From Pelargonium tetragonum (taxonomy: Eukaryota > Streptophyta > Magnoliopsida > Geraniales > Geraniaceae), in contig JAYMTL010000063.1 of assembly GCA_036897445.1 (NCBI GenBank), positions 1 to 64,000 on the forward strand: DNA of 64,000 nucleotides, given 5' to 3'. Position 1 is the stretch's first letter. The number at the start of each line of letters is the position of its first letter. A program made the position numbers and the translations under genes. Shown here in pieces: positions 1-12,624 of this stretch. A model generated the notes under the pieces. It had not been told where the DNA came from. It saw only the letters and a program-made list of their open reading frames with translations, and searched no databases.

Positions 1-1150
1 CTTTTCGCGCTACTGCAAAAGCAATGACTATGGATTTACTATAAGTAGAAGTTAAAGGCAGATATGTCGAAGAGAGCCCTCTTCTAAATTAAGATTTTGT
101 ACTCATTTTACCTGGATTTACTAGGAGAATAGCCTTGAGTGGAATTTTATGGATGGGATAACCCTTAACATTATACACATTTTGTTATCAAGAAGTTGCT
201 AATACTAAAATAAGACGAGAAACTCTTAAACCTTTAACTAAAAAGAAAGACTTTTTACTACAAAGTCCAGAAATACAAAAGCTGAACACTAAAAAAATGA
301 CAGGAAATCCTGGAAGAGTTGACAAAAACGGGGGTGCGTTAAACGTAGTATACAAATATTCAAAAGAGAGCTTTTAGGTCACTATAATGATAATAATTAA
401 GTTTTGTTGTTTTCCCCAAAAGCAGGATAAAACTTTTGGATAGGAATATCTAATCTATATACAAAGAATTAAACGTCAGTGGCTTCTCCTCTGGTAACTC
501 AGTTAAGATATCACAATAAGTTTTTTGTTATGGAGCCTTGGCACTTTTTTAGTTAAGGTAGTGTTCTGAGTTGCAACTTTTCTAGAACTTCCTTTTTTAT
601 TTATAAAGAATTTGTTTGCTTGTACAGCTCTACTAATACTAAACGGGATGCCTATCTTTCGACGCGTGGAATCCGAGTAGAAAAGACAGGGATATGAAGT
701 ATAACTTAAGCTAAAACCTTGCTAGGGATCCTTAATTTACTTAAAAAGGAAAAAGAGAGGATCACGTCCAGGCCATTGTCAAGGATTAAAGCACTCTTAA
801 CAATTTGTACCAGTATATTTTAGCCGTTGCGCGGATTCTAGATTAGATGCACTAGTCTGAAATAGATCTTAGTAGCTAGTTTTAACACTTACTTAATAGA
901 ATAAGAATACCAAAAAAGAATAAGGGAATCTTCAAAGGGCACTAAAAGAAGGATACAAAGTGAGGAATACCCTTTAGCAATATGAGAAACTTTGGAGACT
1001 GCCTCTGAAACTTACCCTTTGCTTTTACTGCTTTCGAGGGAATATAGAGTGAGTGGAGAATCTAGTAAGTTTTTAAAATTGTAGTCCTTTTATTTACTTA
1101 AAACAAAAGATAATTTTTATTCCTGAGAAGGTAATTGAGCTCTATTTAGT
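1..1150. other. gene-free degenerate spacer
   Basis: No open frame of 60 codons or more lies here on either strand, and I recognise no RNA gene. The text is a mix of short A/T runs with stranded words such as GGATCC and GAGCTC, which lack CpA and TpG. That is the texture expected of old RIP-mutated repeat DNA. I see no boundary, terminal repeat or conserved block that would let me place an element. Confidence 0.6.
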
Positions 1151-1750
1151 ATTAAATCTTTCTAGTTTAAAAGTATATAAGTAAACAAGGAGGAGGGATT
1201 TCTTAATGAATAGATAGGCAAGTTTGGTAAGGAATTTTTAGCTAAGATTTTGAAGAAAGAAGTAAGCGTTATCTAGGGTTTGGGAGCGAGTTAAGAGAGT
1301 AAGTCATAATAAACTAGGGAAGAAGGGGATTCAGTTGCAAACTTAGAAGATAGAGAGGCAGACTAAGCTAAGAATAGGAGCCTTGTAACGGGTTTTCAAA
1401 ATCTTATAGGTACCTTCTATTTCAGGTTCAGGAGAGCTCTGAGGTTCGTGGATGCTGGCTATGAAGAGTAGGATAGAGATTCCTGTTATATTATATAGTT
1501 AAGAGTTAGGCTTTTTCAGAAAGAAGATCCATAAGACAACAGATCCAGCTAGAAGGATGGGTCTTATTTAGAGTAACAAACAAGTGTCAGCTCATATGCA
1601 GAATCAGATAGAGATACAGACTATACAAGTATAGCTCTAAGGAAGATAAGGAAAGGGATCTATTAAGAAAAAGTTCGTGCGATTAGAACCTTTGTAGTAT
1701 TAATGTATTACGTATTCTGGTTAAAGGTGTTTAGGAATAAAAAAGAAGGT
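1150..1750 (+). mobile_element. broken dispersed-repeat relic, purine-rich, family unknown
   Basis: The plus strand is strongly purine-rich: 1321-1380 has only 16 pyrimidines in 60 bases. Words near 1600-1720 recur in the same order at 63860-63990: GATACAGA, TATAGCTC, and then ATTAGAACC. The words ACTATACA and AAGTATAGCT also recur near 42770-42800. This points to an ancient dispersed repeat with a coding-like strand bias. It is badly broken and has no readable frame of useful length. A retroelement coding relic is one possibility, but I see no diagnostic domain, so the family stays open. Confidence 0.4.
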
Positions 1751-1789
1751 TTTCTTAACTATAAAGAGACTCATAGCATCCTTGTTAAC

Positions 1790-2250
1790 TCAAATACAAA
1801 ACTTGAAAAAAGCTTCCTTTTGGCTTTCCTTGCCGTCTTGACTAGAATGAGAATATGAAACCCTTTTCTCTTTCCCTATAGTTGTGAATCCTATTTCTTC
1901 CTTTCCTTAGGGTTTTCTTGATCAACCTTTTAGGGACAGGAAATTACCAGTTGATTTACTCAACTTATTTGACTCCGAAATAGGAAACAAGGTAACACAA
2001 GAGCAACTCTTGCCCTATAGCCAACCCCTTCTTCTTAACCTTTCTAGATATTCTTTCTTCCTAAATCTCTAACACCCCTTTCTTCTTAAAACCTAGACCT
2101 GCTCTTAGTCTTATTGACTGATTACTCACTTGCTTCTTATTGCTTCTTCTTTTTAGTTTCTTTTGTAAGTAACAAGGGCTTTTAAAGGCTTAAAGTCCTC
2201 TTTTTTCTTCTCTTAGGATCCCTGGGAATGATATATAACTAAGTCAACCG
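1790..2250. other. pyrimidine-rich block
   Basis: Here the plus strand switches from purine- to pyrimidine-rich: 2041-2100 has only 17 purines in 60 bases, with many CTTCTT and CCTTTC words. The block lies just after the purine-rich relic. I compared the two by eye and found no inverted-repeat match, so they do not look like arms of one palindrome. It could be the antisense strand of another relic. No gene is visible. Confidence 0.45.
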
Positions 2251-5183
2251 GGGATTTCTTTCTATTTAGATCTTTCTTTTATTTAGAGATGCGTAACCTA
2301 AACAAGGATAGAGCTTTAAGAATAGAAAGAAATTTGTACGCTTGAATTTCCTTGTCCGAAGGCTTCTTTTTTAAGCCTTTTAAAATTCCTTCGATCAAAT
2401 ATATACAAAGTTTAGTAGATAGAAGTTGATACTCCAGGTAGTAGGTATCTTTCCTGCTCTACAAAGGCTAGCCTTAGGCTGAATAGAATACTTAAAAAAA
2501 TGAACCAATACGAGTATCTGGCTCAATTAGTTTAAATAAAGCGCCATTTCGGTGTTAAGAAGTATGAATTATCTCTACCTGAATCGGGTATTCCACATAT
2601 TGATTGAAATAGGCAGATTCTTTACTTTATATAGTAAGTACTCCACCATTGAGATATTAAACACCCCGCTGCTTAAGAGCGAATCCTATAGCTTACCTCT
2701 AGTAGTATAAAGATATATAGACCCGATTCCGGACAAGCCTTTTTAATGCTCGAGTTGCGAGTTCAAGTCGCGAGGCTCCGCTTATAAAAAACACTTCGAA
2801 TAAAAAGAAAGATAGTTTTACTAGGGACTTCGGCTCTCCGAGTTAAGATATCCTGTACCAAATATACATACTTTTACAGAATAACTTCTAACTCAATCAG
2901 GAGCTTGATATGCAGTGTATAAGACTCTTTCTCTTCGAGGGGTTGCCAATTCTAAAAACCCTCAACTAATAGAGCCAAGGGGATGTAACCCATTTATATG
3001 ATTTGACCTGGAACCCCCTCTTTTCAGTAAGACTCTAAACCAGAGTTTCCTGTAACGGAGAAAGGAATAATGAGTTGGCGCTGCCCATAACCTTACAACT
3101 AAAATTTTTTTAGCAAAAAAATAACGCCTAAGCCCGTAAAAACTTAAGACAGTCTACAATTACTTTTAAAGAACTTGCATAACTAGATATTTAGGATTTT
3201 CCAAAAAGGGGCTTTATTAAGAAAAAGGATCTTTGGAAGTCAATCGCTCATTCATGATTATTTATGTCCTATCTTATGGTACGTACTACATTGATAAGTT
3301 CCTTTTAGTTTTTTTGTACAAAAGCCGCTATCTTAGCATCCCTTGTGCCTTGGTTTAAGCGAGGAACTTAAAGTAAAGGGGCAAAGCAGTGCAATACTCT
3401 ACTACCCTAATAAGGGGTCTAGTTATAACCTGATATTCCTTCAACAGAAGCTCGCATAGATTTTTTAGTAGGAATCTGAGTTTGAACCTTACGAATTGAA
3501 ACTTCCCCTTCGAGGAGAGTGTCCAAGTAACAAAAGATTAACTGCGATCAAAAAAAGTTCGCTTTGTTTTTTACCACGAGGATTAGCTCTTTGATATAAG
3601 AAAAACCTTGACTTTTATGTTCTACTGGGATGATGGAAAAATTCTTTAACGGGGTTTAAAAAAATCCTCTTTTAAGCATATCTTCGGTCTTATGTGAAAA
3701 AGCGAGCAAGACTTTTAGGACTAACGTTAAAGAATATAGCAAAGAGGGCTTTTTTATAAACTTCAAATAAAGAGGTGCTCCTAGCTCTACTAACGAGGTA
3801 ACCCAGATGAAAATTCAAAACAACTGAATTGGATTACCAGTAAGTATGACTTAAATATTTAGGGGCCCCTCAGGAAATTTGTCTTAGTCAAGTAAGCACT
3901 TTAATTCTAGGCAGAACTCCTAAAACCTTAGGTTTGATATAAAGGGATTTTTCTTTGCGGGGAGAAATGAATAAAATCAAATTGGATTCTTTTACTATAG
4001 GAAAGCTATAGTGTGAAATAACAAGTACTATATCAATAAGAGAGCTTCGTCCCCTTTTAAATTAGTACTTGCTTTTGACACAAGTCTAAAAAAGTTCCTT
4101 AATAAAATCAAGAGTACTGAAGTAAATAAAATAGGAAAGATTTTGCATATACAGTAGAATTTATGCGTGGTGAGATCCAAAAAGAATATTCAACCTCCGA
4201 AGTGGAACAAAGTCATAACAAGAGAAGATCTTAGTCAACCGCAAGTTTTTAGAATATAGAATTCTAATTTATTTGTTTTATATTCTTACTTGCTTGAAGG
4301 ATTTTTGGTCACACCTGTTGTATGGAGATTTTTAGTTACCCTGGAAGCTGTATTTACATTCCTTTATATTCTAGTAGTATATCTGGGAATATCCTCCACT
4401 TGCTTGCATTAGATGAACAGCTCTTATTTAGTTTTTAATTCAACCGGAACCTTTTTCTCTTAATATTCTGATTGACTTATACCTTTGCAAATCCTTAACT
4501 ACTACTACAACGCTTCGCTTTATACTCTACTGAAAAAACAAAGAATCACTAGAACAAGGATGCTAGAAAGTCACCTAATAAGACAACCCATAACAAAAGA
4601 TTCCGCTTATAAGAATTTCCTGGATTTAAGAGTAACGAGTAACTTTTATATCCCTAAGTGATTTTAATTGTTTACCTTATTTTTTCAGTCAAAACGGGGC
4701 TTATAAAAAAATCTTAATAATATATCGAAGAGAACCCCAAATTAAAGAGTAAGTTTTAGAATAAGTCGCTAAGGAATTCTAATAAGGGAAGCCCTTTTCT
4801 AAAAGTTTTTGAGTTGTTTGTATGCGATAGTACTTCTTTTTATAGGGTCTTGTTCTGTAAGCAAGTAAAGCTTTGAGGAAATTCTTATTTATTATTTTTA
4901 AGAGTTAAAAGATGAGGGCAGTTCTAAGCCTTAGAAGTTCTAGATATTCTGCTATTTTACAAGTTTTAGGCTTTCGTAAAGGAGCAATCTAAAATTAAGT
5001 TAAGGGTACTGCTTCCTGTTACAAATTTCATTAAATAAAGGTTTTGTAATAAAATAGAAAGAAAATCTATCGGCAAAACCCTTATAAAAGCAAGAAGAAC
5101 GAATCACTCTATTTGTAATCCGGAGGAACTTTATTAATAAGCATAGGAAACTCGTAGAAAACTTCTATTTTAAAGGCCCATTA

Positions 5184-5197
5184 ATATATATATATAT
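5184..5197. repeat. (AT)7 microsatellite
   Basis: A perfect 14-base AT dinucleotide run. Three other runs of 14-15 bases occur at 9736, 27330 and 54822. Simple slippage explains it and no function is implied. Confidence 0.9.
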
Positions 5198-5914
5198 CGC
5201 TAAATTACTGCTTTGTTGTCTTCCAAAAGGACCCTAAATCCTTAAAATCATACACGACCCTTTTTAGAGCTCCTTGAAGTACAAAAGGAAGTGGAGTTAA
5301 GTCTTAATCTTTTTATAGTAAATTTGTCAATCTTTTACTCTCAAGCACTCCTGCTGTTTTAAACCCCTGATAAATTGAAAATGGAATTTTTTTGTTAAAG
5401 CTTTCCTAAGGATTTCTTGTAATTAAAGGAAATAAAAAAGCCCCGTAAAAGCGGGTTTAAACGAACGAATAAAATTGACTTACTTAGACTCTCCTCACTT
5501 TTGTTTTCATAACTTATTAATCTCATCTTCATTACTCAAAAGAAGTATCTGGCGACTAAAAAAAGAAACAGACAAGTAAAAGCATTCAAAGCTTCGGAGA
5601 TTGAAATTCTAAATTACTTAGCAAAGAATAGTAAATATACAGACCGCTTTATAATTATAAATAGGTACTTAATGTGCACGAGCAAACTTTAATCCAATAG
5701 GAAGCTTTCCTGTTGTAAGATATACCTCCTCTTGTCAAATGTTTCAAAAAACCCTTAACTTCCTTTAAGCTTCTATTCAAAATAATCAATAAGGATACCT
5801 AACTCCAATCCATTAACCAAGGGTTAGCCCGAAATCTAGTCTTCTTTCAAAAGCAATTTATTTACACTTATTCGTTAAGGAAAATTTGCTTAATTTATCT
5901 TTATTTCAAAAAAG

Positions 5915-5934
5915 CTTAATTAATTGCATTACCT
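5915..5934 (-). repeat. variant copy of the GGTAATGTAATTAAG motif
   Basis: Reads CTTAATTAATTGCATTACCT on the plus strand. On the minus strand this is a divergent copy of the motif found at 21162, 31740, 59718, 60785 and 60830, with a few inserted bases and one substitution. The flanks do not match those of the other copies. Confidence 0.4.
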
Positions 5935-6561
5935 CGTCTTCTATTGCGGGCCCGCTTCTAGTTGAAAAACTTTTTGTTTTACTTGTATCAAAGGAAGGAA
6001 GTTATGCAAAAAAGTATAGGATTGAAAATGCAGTAAGAACAAAGCAGCGATAAACAAAAGAGGATAATTTTAAAAAAGGGGTAGAGGACCCCATGGAACA
6101 AGATACTTATTTATTCGAGAGTTTCTACTCAGTCAAACCACTAAATTAATTTACGAGTTACCCCTCTTTTGCTTCTCAAGGATAGATAAGATTCGGAGAT
6201 CTACTAATCTATATCCGTTTTTGTATTAATAAAGGTAAGAATGAATACCTAATCAAATTTATTAGGAACCTTGTTTAGCTAATAACAATACTTGTCTCTT
6301 AAACTTGAAGCTTTATTATATTTTCTATTTTTCTTTTTATACATTTACATGGGTTTAATAAAAATTGAAGTTTATTTGAATCTAAATTATTTCCGTGTAG
6401 TTGCTAAAAGAAAGAGAAGACCTATTCCTTAAAGAATAACTCTATCAAGTCTAGATTGAATCTTTGTTGAAGTCCTAAGTGCGAACCCTTTTCAGTAAGG
6501 AATTACTCACCTTTATTTGACCTTGTCTTTTTCACTGAAAATTGGGTTACAACTAGTTATT

Positions 6562-6633
6562 GCATTTGGTATAACTTGAACCTACGACCGCTCCGTTCAA
6601 AGCCCAACGCTCTACCAACGGAACTATTTAAGC
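6562..6633 (-). pseudogene. tRNA-Gln(UUG)-like sequence, probably a tRNA relic
   Basis: Read on the minus strand, these 72 bases fall into the exact canonical tRNA spacing: acceptor 7, linker 2, D stem 4, D loop 8, D stem 4, one base, anticodon stem 5, loop 7, stem 5, variable 5, T stem 5, loop 7, stem 5, acceptor 7. The D stem GTTC/GAGC pairs (one wobble) around a loop with the GG pair (CGTTGGTA). The anticodon loop CTTTGAA gives anticodon TTG (glutamine), with T33 and A37. The T loop is TTCAAGT. Against function, the acceptor stem pairs at only about three of seven positions, the anticodon stem has two G-G clashes, and the T stem is imperfect. The part from the A-box-like TAGTTCCGTTGGTAGAGCG to GGTCGTAGGTTCAAG looks like a genuine tRNA. 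I read it as a decayed tRNA or tRNA-derived SINE head. A highly edited organellar tRNA is less likely. Confidence 0.5.
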
Positions 6634-8799
6634 TTCAAACCCGCTTTAGTTAGGCAGTCCACAGGGGAAGCCCCTTATATGGGATTTAGAAAATATCCAT
6701 ACAGCAGCGCTGCTTAGTATAGAGTAAAAAGAGATGTACCGTAAGCTATCCATTTATTTGTAAAACAGTTCCAATTTATTGAAGATCGCGGGTTCCAAGC
6801 CGGCTACTGCCAAATTTCACCATCTACAGAATTCGATTTAAGTTCTCGGTGTAGTATTAGGATATATAATAGAATGTTACTCAAAGGACCCCCTCGTCTC
6901 GTTTAGGAAATTAGGCGGGACTTAACTATTAGATATATACTTTTTAAAATTTGTTCTCTTTTAATTTAAAAGGGTAATTCTAGGATATTTGTCCCTTCTC
7001 CGGGTCCTCTCTGAAGAATCCTCCGTTAGGATTTCTTACAGGATAGTACTGAAACGCAAGAGCTTTCATATAATAAGGAGTCCTCTCTTTTTGTCAAAGG
7101 AAATTACTTTCCCGGTTGATATTAGTCTTATATCTTGTTCTTTTATGTTATGAATTTCCGTTTTCTTTCTCTTCTCGCATTGAATCAAAAGACACCCAAT
7201 AGCTGTATTTACAAGTTAAGTCTCTAATGTTTCGCCATAAAAGGTAAGGAAACCTTTAGGTTACTAATAGAACTTCGAGTTTGGAACTCTTAATGACTTT
7301 TAATTTAAAGCCCCTTGAATTGAGAATATTTTCTTTGAGAAAATAACTAAGCCACAGCCAGAAACTAGACTAGTAAAGAAAGCAATGACAAATTCATAGC
7401 GAATGCTTCTTTGTAGGGATCCTTTTAGATTAGAGTTGTTTATAGTTAAAAAAAGCATAACTCCCTTTTTAGTTTTAGAAAGTTAAAAAGTATTAGAACT
7501 AGAGTATTTAGCATGGATTGATATAATCTTTACAATCTCGCATCTCCTTTTACTTCCGGGAATATATCATACGATGTGGTACTCTTAATACTTATGGCTG
7601 AGGTCTTCTTTGTCTTCAACTGCAAATATAGTTTTTAAAAGTGCGCAGGGTGCTAATTATAGAAACTTTAGGGAGTTCTCTTTTATTTAGTGCTGATAGG
7701 ACTGGAATTTTTATCTTGACTGTAAGGACTTCCTATTTCTAGGATAGAGTGCTCTATTCGCGTTTCTGTACCCTTTTACTAAGGCTAGTTAAGGAATGAT
7801 ATTAGCTGTTTAGTTCTCTTATTTTCTTTTGTGAATATGAATATTAACAGAGGTAAGAGAACTCCCAAAGGGAAATCCGCAAGTCTATTGAGAGCTTAGG
7901 GATTGTACCATTATAATATAATTTGTTCTAGTATTTCTTGTGTTATAATAACTAAAGCCTCTTAGAACCCGACCTTACTGGTACCAATCTAAAATCCAGT
8001 ACTTTTTGCATAAGAAACGTACTATATATCAAGACTTTTTCTATATACCTAGGAGCTTTTTCATGCCTTTGTCTCCCAGAAGATTTAACAAAGTAGTTTA
8101 GCATTCAACTAAAGAGGAGCCTGTGCCTAGAAAAAAACCCTAGGAGTTTTAATTACTTATATAAGCTTTTTCAGATAACCCAGGTTCTCGTGACTTTTTT
8201 TTTTTACCTTGGAAGGGAACTTTGACTCTGGTTAATTTTGTGAAAAAGAAAAATACTGATGCCAGAAAAGGTTACCCTAAATTTGCAAGGATTCCTCACT
8301 TTAGTTACAGTCCCCTTGTAGCAGATCCTGGTTTTTATTAATCTTGAACTTTGATATTAGGAACCTATGCAGAGAGTTTCTCTTAAGCGTAATAATGAAA
8401 AGCAAGGGTTTAGTGTACAAAAAATTTCGAGTTAGAGCTCCTGCGCCTAAAAATTTCTAATTTCTGAGGGTCTTTAAAAAGTCAAAAGAATAAGACCAGT
8501 TGCATGTCCCTTATATTATCTTGAAAGAAAGATAAGAGCCCACCTAGTTAAGGGAAGTGTAGTAAACCTTATAAGTTGCTCTTTATTATTTTGCTGGAAC
8601 GCTTTAGTTAGAACTCGCCAAAGCGCCCTGAATTTTAATAAAAAGTCCCTTTTTTGTCAATTAATACCGCGATATAGGTACCCCCAAAAAGGGACTCCCC
8701 CAAAAATACAAAAATTGTCTATTCTACTCTACTTTCCTAAAAGTAAAAGGAAACTGCTATTGATTTTTCCTTGTTTATAATAAGCCGCATTTATAAAGA

Positions 8800-8845
8800 G
8801 ATTTGAACCAAAGGACTTCTTTAGCATTTAACTAACTATAAAGGG
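8800..8845 (-). other. B-box-like word with weak tRNA-like context
   Basis: On the minus strand the sequence holds GGTTCAAATC, a good pol III B-box or T-loop match. An A-box-like TAGTTAGTTAAATGC lies about 15 bases upstream of it. The flanks TTTATA and TATAAA could pair as part of an acceptor. The middle is about 17 bases too short for a full cloverleaf and the T stem does not pair, so this is at most a truncated relic. Confidence 0.2.
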
Positions 8846-9735
8846 AATCCTTAAACTTTCGTAATTTTGTAATAAAGTAAAGGGGGTAGACCCTGTAGGG
8901 TTTGAAACAGAAGCAAGTAAATTTTATATTTTAGTTTCTCTTTCCGCAAGCTTCGAAAGTTTATAGGGCATTTAGCATAAGCAAAATACATACTTGAAAG
9001 GAGTCTTAGACCCTTTTTAGAGGGTAAAAAGCTTTGTCTCTGGGGTTACCCTTAAACCGGATTCTTTCCTTTTTGGGTCTTCCTTACAAAAAAAGGGACT
9101 TTTTCTTCTTCCTAGCAAAGGGCTCCCGTTTGAATTTACTTCTTGTTATGGTGCCATCCTGAACTTTAGTTTACCGTTTTATAGAACTCTGTACTTTCAT
9201 TTCTTATAGTTGCGATATAAAAAGGGTCCCTTTAAGGGGTAACCCTGTTATGTATGTTATTCTGAGCTATACTAGCCATATGCATATTCTAAAGTGTTGA
9301 ATTTGGTTTTTGTGAGAGCTGCTTTTGTTTCTATAATTAGATTTTACAAGCCTTTGTTTACTTCTATGCATTCCCATAATATAGAGGAAAAATCTAATTC
9401 TAAGAGTTCTGGAACCTTTGAAAGCGCTTTTATTAAGTTAAGTAATTTTTTTAGTCTTGGTTGACCCTTTTCTTTCGCCGCAGTTTCCCGGAGGTTTCTC
9501 CTATGATGATTCCTTTTTTTTTAAGGGTCTCAAAAATGTAAGAGACTCGTACTGTATCACTAGCTTGTAATCGAAAATCCCCAGGAAAGGGTAACTACAA
9601 AAAAGCTTTATTCTAAAAAAAGGGTATATTATCGTCCTTTAACTAGGCTTCCGTTTTTTGTACTAATCACATAAATATGGATAGTAGGAAACCCTTCAGT
9701 TTTAGTGCGTTCCTAAGTAATAAGTCAACGACATT

Positions 9736-9754
9736 TATATATATATATATTATA
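9736..9754. repeat. AT microsatellite
   Basis: An uninterrupted alternating TA run of 15 bases followed by an imperfect extension. It is comparable in length to the runs at 5184, 27330 and 54822. Confidence 0.9.
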
Positions 9755-9999
9755 TTATAGGCACGGTTCTGCGTAAGCTTAGGGTTTGCTATTAGAGCTT
9801 TTTTTTTCTATTTGAGAAGAATACTACTACTACTGAGTTTTGGACGGGCGTTTAGTAAGGGGGTATAAAAGTTAATTCCGTGCTTTTAGCTACTAAGAAG
9901 AGCTGAGGAATTACTCAACTATTAGGGATAGATTTTATACAATAAGCATAAGCAACGACAATAAAGGGGGTTCCTTTTTAATATTTTCAGCTTAGGAAA

Positions 10000-10020
10000 A
10001 TTATATATATAATATATATT
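10000..10020. repeat. imperfect AT palindrome
   Basis: TATATATATAATATATAT with A/T flanks. It could fold back on itself but is most simply an interrupted AT microsatellite. Confidence 0.7.
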
Positions 10021-11621
10021 GACTAGAGTTTCTAATCTTTAGAGTACTTGTTCAAGAAAAGCTTGCAGGAATTTATAAAGCAAAGCTGCGGATTCGCTTA
10101 CCCTTTAAAATAAAAAGAAATCTCCTTTTTATTTTGCCAGAATTTAAAACGTAATTTGTTGTCGAGTCTCTTATTCCGAAATACTTAGGAAAGAGCTTAA
10201 AAGGTAGGGTATCCCGTTTCTTATATATTTAAGTGGGGTCCCATAAGATTCCAGGAATCCTTAGCCTTCTTTGGGAGGGCACTTTGTTCCTTTTTTCAAT
10301 CGGATTTTTATATACTGCTTTTTTGAATCTTAGGCAGGAGGCGTTGCCTTTTATTTAGTTGTTACGTCAAAACCCGAGCGGGGACTCTTTTCTTTTTATA
10401 CTATTGCAAGCGAGAGTGCCCTTAAAAAGGTATAAATCCCTCCGCACTTTTTAATAAGAGAATTAGAGCAAGGGAGTCTAATTTTTCATAGAATATCCGC
10501 TCTTTCTTGGATGAGGGAAAGTTTTTAACTACAAAGTAAAAAGGATACCGCGGTTCCTTTGGAATCCAAATTACAAAGTTACACGCCCCTGGTATAAATT
10601 ATCCTGCAATTTAAAGATTGTGGGATTTTTGGGAAGGTTTAGCAGCTGGAAAAAGACTCAAAACTACCCTGTGAAGTATAATTAGAAACTCTAACCCCAG
10701 CGCTTTGTCCGGGCAAAGGAATAAAATGTTAAAAATCATTCTCTTTTTATGTTATGGATGCCCGAGCTAAAACTACAATACAACACTAATGTTTAAATAC
10801 AAAGGACTTGCTAACTGCAAAAGCCCCAAAAAGTGGAAATAACTGCCGGATAAATGACTCTAAGGGAACCCTAAAATAAGTAAAAAAGGAAGATTACCCC
10901 GGGGGTTATAACAGCATATTAGGTCTCTTTAGAAAAAGCTTAGCGTTTGGGTATTTTAGAGCCTTAGAATTTCCTATGCTTTTACTCGCTTTCTTAAAAT
11001 TTCGTACAGAATCCGGGATGAAAGAAACCACTCTCCTAATAAATCCCTTTTTTATATTTATGAGTCCCTACTACTTTTAACTTACTAAACTAAATAAAAG
11101 CCTCAAAAAGGGAAACGCGCCTTATCCGTGTAAAAGAGCCTCCTTTAGACACCTCCTTCAGTAAAGAAACTCCTTACCTTATTACTAGGATTTGCCCTAT
11201 TCATTAAGAAATTCCTATTACTTTATAGATCTTGTAGATCCAGAACTGAGAAAAAGGACTTGTCTCAGAGTTGTAAAAAGATCTAGCTTCTGGATAACAG
11301 AAAAAATCTACTCCCAGATAAAAGCTTTTCTATGAAAAAGGAATTTTGGTAAAAATAATGGAAATAGTACAACCGGCCTCTATTAACTTAGGAAAAAGCC
11401 TCTTACAAGGCCTCAATAATTGACAGATAAGAAAAGTAAAACAGAATTTTCTTTTTTCGTGATGGGACCTTCTAAATTTAGCTGTACGAGACTTCCAAAA
11501 ATTATAAGCTTTGTAATAGGCTTCAAACAAAAATCTATATCTTGTACAAATTCATGTAAAATCGCTTAAGTAGAAAGTAATGCTTTTATCTGTAGAATGA
11601 AGTAAATTGAATAGAAATGCC

Positions 11622-11645
11622 ACGGGTTCGAATCTGGGTATCCAA
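11622..11645 (+). other. T-arm / B-box-like fragment
   Basis: ACGGG-TTCGAAT-CTGGG has the length and loop of a tRNA T arm, but only about three of five stem pairs form. It is followed by TATCCAA, placed like an acceptor strand. No matching 5' half is found upstream: the expected anticodon position does not give a paired stem. I read it as a 3'-tRNA-like remnant. Confidence 0.25.
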
Positions 11646-12089
11646 CAAGGAAACCCTTCTCTTCGTGAAATACCTTATATAGATATAGTAGTCCAGTTTC
11701 GAGCAAAGAGTTCTTGTTAAAATTAAAGAGAGCTCTCGTATTAGGAAATAAAGCAGTCGAAGTGAAGTACTTTTTAGGCGTATGTATTATGCTATATTTA
11801 CTTGATCTTGATTTAATGAGACGTAATAAAAAAAAGTTATAGGGTAAATAGTAAGTAGTCCATAGAATTTCCAGGTGCTTTTTGTCGAGAAATTTCTAGT
11901 AAAAGAAACCCATTTAAGTAGGTTCTTACAGAGGTTTAAAACAAATGGAATTCCGTACAAGGGATATAAAGGACAACGGGTGCTTTTGGAAAAGGCAACC
12001 TATAAAGTTTTACAAAGGCCATCAACTGAAGTTTTTACTTAATTATTATATACCCATAGAGAACTAAATTGTGGATACCTATACTCATA

Positions 12090-12157
12090 CTCATTTGAGT
12101 TAGCAGCCCACTTAGGCAAGGTTTGAACCTTTGACATCCTTGTAAACTAAGCTACGC
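12090..12157 (-). other. possible degenerate tRNA-like sequence
   Basis: On the minus strand TAGCTTAGTTTACAAGG resembles an A-box and D arm. It is followed closely by AAAGGTTCAAACCTT, which resembles a T arm or B-box and is itself a small palindrome. The spacing is too short for a normal anticodon arm and the T stem pairs poorly. The A-box-like and B-box-like order suggests a tRNA-derived relic, but this is weak. Confidence 0.2.
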
Positions 12158-12624
12158 TACATTTTAATTCCGGATCTCTAGACTTAAAATAGGTACATAA
12201 AAAGTCTAACTTCTTTATACGATTCAACAGCAAAATTGCAGTGTGTCTCGACTGAAATAAGTATTCTTTTTCTGTGTTTTTTATCTATGAGTTGGATCAA
12301 GTATTTAGAATGAGGTTTCATAATGTAAGAGGCTCCTTAAGAAAGATTAATACCCCCAATTGAAACTAAGCATATCTCCAAGCGGGTAATTCCTAGCTGT
12401 AGTAAGTAAATCAGATCCGTGAATCACAGGATTTGGTACAAGACTCTGTATGTAGGACAAGAAAAGTGGAATATCTCCTATATCTATAGTATAGAAATCC
12501 CGGCAAGCAACATGAAATGCTAATGGATCTAAAAGATTACTGTTTCCGAAGAAGAACTTGAAAACAAGCATAAGAAACAGGCTACAAAATCAAAAAGCAA
12601 AGGAATCCGTTTCTGGGTTATAAC

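Larger units (their letters stand above)
2251..6561. other. gene-free degenerate spacer
   Basis: No frame reaches 60 codons on either strand. It holds an AT microsatellite at 5184 and one variant copy of the recurring 15-17 nt motif at 5915. A T-arm-like word, GAGTTCAAGTCGCG, lies at 2758, but its flanks do not pair as a tRNA stem. Otherwise I see nothing. Confidence 0.55.
6634..12620. other. gene-free degenerate spacer
   Basis: Only two short frames exist here (66 codons at 11330-11530 and 74 codons at 12347-12571, both minus strand). Neither resembles a known protein. The stretch contains AT microsatellites near 9736 and 10001, an 11-base T run at 8205-8215, and T-arm-like words at 8800, 11625 and 12115. 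No promoter, terminator or element boundary is recognisable. Confidence 0.55.

Noticed and set aside
2758-2771. GAGTTCAAGTCGCG T-arm-like word
   Set aside because: The stem does not pair and no tRNA-like context is present.
4211-4226. AAGTCATAACAAG, resembling the 16S 3'-end motif GTCGTAACAAGGTA
   Set aside because: Mismatched in the conserved core and without flanking 16S features or an anti-Shine-Dalgarno end.
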